From: Burkholderiales bacterium | GTDB taxonomy: Bacteria > Pseudomonadota > Gammaproteobacteria > Burkholderiales > WYBJ01 | Length of the DNA: 64,000 nucleotides | NCBI GenBank assembly: GCA_022841915.1 | Contig: JALHQN010000003.1 | Coordinates: 124,001-188,000 of the forward strand | Direction of reading: 5' to 3' | Part shown: piece by piece, positions 61,670-64,000 of the stretch | How positions within the stretch are numbered: position 1 is the first letter of the stretch | How the letters are laid out: every line of letters begins with the position of its first letter | The notes under the pieces: generated by a model | The model's input: only the letters and a program-made list of their open reading frames with translations | Database searches by the model: none | What the model was told of the DNA's origin: nothing | Made by a program: the position numbers and the translations under genes

Positions 61670-63145
61670 ATGGCATCCAGCAACGAGGAACCCACAACTG
61701 CATCGAGCTTGCCGGCCGACGGGCTGGCCTTGTTCCTCAAGCGCGACTGCCCGACCTGTCTGCTGATCGAGCCGCTGGCGGCGACGATCGCGGGCACCGC
61801 TGCGCCGTTGCACGTCTATTCGCAAGACGACCCTGGGTTCCCATCCGGCATGTCGCAGGTCGTGGACGATCGGGCGCTGGCGGTCTCGTTCATGGCGCAA
61901 ATCGAGATCGTGCCCACGCTGATTCGCTACGCGGGCGGCAAGGAGGTCGATCGCGCGGTAGGTTGGGCGCGCGACGAATGGCGCCGGATGACAGGGATTC
62001 CAACGCTCGGCGCCGACCTGCCCGCGTTCCAGCCGGGCTGCGGCTCGAAGAGTCATGAGCCCGGTGTGCAGGAGCATCTCCAGGCGCGCTACGGCAGCAC
62101 GCCGCTGGCCTCGCGCAAGGTGGCATTCGGCGGTTACGACGACGACATCGAGCTGTGTTTCGAACGCGGTTGGAGCGATGGTCTGCCGGTGGTGCCGCCG
62201 ACCGATGTGCGCGTCATGCGCATGCTCGAGGGCACGCGCCGCAAGCCCGACGAGATCGTCGGCGACATCCCGCCCAATCTTGCGCCCTGCACCGTCGAGA
62301 AGGTGGCCATCAATGCCGTCATGGCCGGCTGCAAGCCCGAGTACCTTCCCGTCGTGCTGGCTGCGCTCGAAGCGGCACTCGAGCCTGTGTTTACGCTGCA
62401 CGGTGTGCTTGCCACGACCTATTTCTCCGCGCCCGTGATCATCGTCAATGGACCGATCGCTCGCCGGCTCGGCATGAACTGCGGGGTCAATGCGCTCGGT
62501 CAGGGCAATCGCGCCAACAGCACGATCTGCCGCGCGCTCAACCTGATCGTGCGCAATGTCGGTGGCGGACGTCCGGGCGAAGTCGATCGGTCCACGCTAG
62601 GCGCGCCCAGCAAGATCGGCTTGTGCTTCGCGGAGGACGAATCGGATCCGCAGTGGCAGCCGTTGTCGGTCGCGCGCGGCTTCGCGCCAGGCGAGTCGAC
62701 CGTCACCTTGTTTCAAGGACACGGACCGGAAGCCTTCGTCGACCAGAAATCGCGCACGGCGGACGAGTTGGCGCGCTCTTTCGGCAGGTCGCTGTGCAAT
62801 CTCGGTCATCCCAAGCTGGTGCAGTCGGCGCGCGCGGTGGTGGTGTTGTCTCCCGAACACCATGCGATCTTCAAGCAGGCGGGCTGGGATCGGGCTCGCA
62901 TCACCGAGGCCATGATGGTGGCGACCATGCGTCCGGGCACAGATCTCGTCGTCGGGGCCGATGGCATCGGCGAGGGCATTGCGTCGAACCGTGCGCACGA
63001 GGCGATACCGAAGTTTTTCGAAGGCGGATTGGAACTGGTGCGAGCGGGTGGCCCCGCCGGATTGTTCTCCGCCATCCTGCCGGGCTGGCTCGCCGGGCGC
63101 AATCGAGATGAACTTCAGCTCGTGACCAAGCCGGTCGGCGACTGA
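61670..63145 (+). CDS. Thioredoxin-like CPTC protein with a large C-terminal domain, upstream of the UGSC selenoprotein
   Basis: 491 residues; ATG with GAGG 7 nt upstream. Residues about 15-120 look like a thioredoxin fold: LALFLKRDCPTCLLIEPL (CxxC) and IEIVPTLIRYAGG with cis-Pro. The remainder begins FERGWSDGLPVVPPTDVRV and contains NLAPCTVEKVAINAVMAGCK, NCGVNALGQGNRAN and VGADGIGEG. I recognise this as a family found next to UGSC proteins, but its reaction is unknown. It lies 42 nt upstream of the selenoprotein gene on the same strand, so the three genes to the window end form a likely redox operon. Confidence 0.75.
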   Translation: MASSNEEPTTASSLPADGLALFLKRDCPTCLLIEPLAATIAGTAAPLHVYSQDDPGFPSGMSQVVDDRALAVSFMAQIEIVPTLIRYAGGKEVDRAVGWARDEWRRMTGIPTLGADLPAFQPGCGSKSHEPGVQEHLQARYGSTPLASRKVAFGGYDDDIELCFERGWSDGLPVVPPTDVRVMRMLEGTRRKPDEIVGDIPPNLAPCTVEKVAINAVMAGCKPEYLPVVLAALEAALEPVFTLHGVLATTYFSAPVIIVNGPIARRLGMNCGVNALGQGNRANSTICRALNLIVRNVGGGRPGEVDRSTLGAPSKIGLCFAEDESDPQWQPLSVARGFAPGESTVTLFQGHGPEAFVDQKSRTADELARSFGRSLCNLGHPKLVQSARAVVVLSPEHHAIFKQAGWDRARITEAMMVATMRPGTDLVVGADGIGEGIASNRAHEAIPKFFEGGLELVRAGGPAGLFSAILPGWLAGRNRDELQLVTKPVGD

Positions 63146-63187
63146 GGGCTGCACGCGGCGCGATGCCGCTGGCGAAAGGAGCAGATG

Positions 63188-63712
63188 ATGCATGCGGACA
63201 ACTGGTTGCGGGATCCCACTGCCGAGAGGCAACCGCTCAAGCGGCCACGGGTGCAGCCGCCGACACGGCTCGAGGGCCTCACCATCGGGCTCTTCGACAT
63301 CGGCAAGACGCGTACGCCGGAGTTCCTCGACCGGCTGGAGACGCAACTGCAGGCGCGTGGCCTGAAGACGCGCCGTTACGGCAAGCCGACCAACGCAAAG
63401 GTGGCGACGCCGCAGATCGTGCAACAGGTCGTCGACGAAGTCGATGCCGTCGTGATCGGGTTGTCCGATTGAGGCTCGTGCACGTCGTGCAGTCTGCACG
63501 ACTTGATGACCTTCGACAGCCGCGGCATCCCGGGTGTCAACATCGTCACCACCGGTTTTACGCAGGCGGTCGAAGCGCAGTCCGCAGCACTCGGGTTCGA
63601 TCCGGCGGTGGTCTTCGTGCCGCACCCGATCCAGAACCGGACCACCGAAGAATTGCAGACCATCGCCGACGATGCCGTCGAGGCGGTGCTGCGCAGTCTC
63701 GTGAATCCATGA
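63188..63712 (+). CDS. UGSC-family selenoprotein (in-frame UGA = Sec at 63470-63472)
   Basis: One reading frame runs from ATG 63188 (AAGGAG 6 nt upstream; ATG 63185 also possible) to TGA 63710-63712, crossed by a single TGA at 63470. Around it the protein reads VVIGLSD-U-GSCTSCSLHD, the UGSC motif that names this selenoprotein family. The sequence on both sides is family-like (LEGLTIGLFDIGKTRTPEF before, GIPGVNIVTTGFTQAVE after), and a SECIS-like hairpin follows the UGA. 174 residues with Sec near position 95. Probably an oxidoreductase; substrate unknown. Needs selA, selB, selC and selD in the genome. Confidence 0.9.
63470..63502 (+). promoter_or_regulatory. Bacterial SECIS element following the Sec UGA codon
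   Basis: The UGA (63470-63472) is followed after 11 nt by a perfect 8-bp stem GTCGTGCA (63484-63491) / TGCACGAC (63495-63502). The apex GCAGTCTGC closely resembles the E. coli fdhF SelB-binding loop GCAGGTCTGC and lies at nearly the same distance from the UGA. The bulged-G/U feature of fdhF is reduced by one base here. Confidence 0.82.
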
Positions 63713-63743
63713 GATTCACCCACTTGGCCAAGGAGGAAGAACA

Positions 63744-64000
63744 ATGAAAGTCGGTTTCATCGGGCTCGGCACCATGGGCGGGCACATGGCGTACAACGCG
63801 CGCACCAAGGGCGGTTTCGAGATGCTGGTGCACGATTTGCGGCGCGAAACCAGCTTGCGACATGTCGAGGCGGGTGCGGTATGGGCCGACGATATCGCCT
63901 CGCTGGCGCGCGAGTGCGACGTGGTGCTGACTTCGCTGCCCGGGCCCAAGGAGGCGCAAGCCGTCGGTGCCGTGCTGTTGCAGAACATGCGCAAAGGGTG
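63744..64000 (+). CDS. Beta-hydroxyacid dehydrogenase (3-hydroxyisobutyrate type), 5' part only
   Basis: The first 85 codons before the window ends. ATG with AAGGAGGA upstream. Start MKVGFIGLGTMGGHMAYNAR is the GxGxMG NAD(P)-binding motif with the family substrate-side pattern, and ECDVVLTSLPGPKEAQAV follows. The enzyme would oxidise a beta-hydroxy acid. 31 nt after the selenoprotein stop and in the same direction, so probably the same operon. Confidence 0.9.
   Translation, partial: MKVGFIGLGTMGGHMAYNARTKGGFEMLVHDLRRETSLRHVEAGAVWADDIASLARECDVVLTSLPGPKEAQAVGAVLLQNMRKG

Overview
The window looks like about 64 kb of chromosome from a GC-rich (roughly 60-65 % by eye) Betaproteobacterium, probably near Burkholderiales or Rhodocyclales. 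This rests on gene order: the rpsM-rpsK-rpsD-rpoA-rplQ block followed by uvrA and a divergent YajR/ssb pair; the FmdB-DUF502-aspS-nudB-phosphatase-clsB run; two solitary Bug/TctC-type binding proteins; and a PEP-CTERM protein. Most protein calls are recognition of family motifs by eye; no database search was run.

Layout. 1-2.95 kb: end of the alpha ribosomal-protein operon with a clean terminator. 3-9.8 kb: PaiB-like protein, uvrA, divergent MFS (YajR type)-ssb, DUF1499 protein, GST. 9.9-12.4 kb: a NarL-type response regulator divergent from a CHASE3 sensor kinase, then an entericidin-like lipoprotein. 12.5-21.1 kb: two MFS exporters, CsbD, an AI-2E-family permease fused to a B12-binding-like domain, TauE-family permease, class V aminotransferase, acetate kinase. 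21.2-25.9 kb: a tightly overlapping USP-ABC ATPase-FtsX permease-HlyD adaptor operon. 26-34.1 kb: membrane protein, cold-shock gene with its terminator, UPF0149 protein, a second AI-2E permease, acyl-CoA ligase plus SDR, and a Do-type protease. 34.2-42.1 kb: cbpA-trxC, FmdB-DUF502-aspS, a secreted barnase-like RNase with its barstar, and nudB-phosphatase-clsB joined by ATGA overlaps.

42.2-42.35 kb holds a notable non-coding locus: a near-consensus sigma-54 promoter placed correctly for an RNA of about 90 nt with three hairpins. One loop carries CCUCCUUU, which matches the anti-Shine-Dalgarno end of 16S rRNA, and the RNA ends in a strong intrinsic terminator. An Atm1-type ABC exporter, a metallopeptidase-like lipoprotein, an epimerase and a cupin follow.

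47-58 kb is the accessory part. A 106-bp repeat with about 31-bp imperfect terminal inverted repeats occurs four times at full length and at least once truncated. Around the copies lie gene debris, a broken IS1380-type transposase, a decapitated MazF/PemK-type toxin beside its antitoxin, a PEP-CTERM protein, two Bug proteins, an epimerase and a CheB-CheR/hybrid-kinase operon.

58.9-64 kb: a hybrid sensor kinase, a DUF3301 protein, and a probable redox operon of a thioredoxin-like CPTC protein, a UGSC-family selenoprotein and the start of a beta-hydroxyacid dehydrogenase. The selenoprotein is read through an in-frame UGA (63470-63472) followed by a SECIS-like hairpin resembling that of E. coli fdhF. 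A gene caller that treats UGA only as stop splits it into two short frames. The selenoprotein and the sigma-54 RNA are the two most interesting items in the window.
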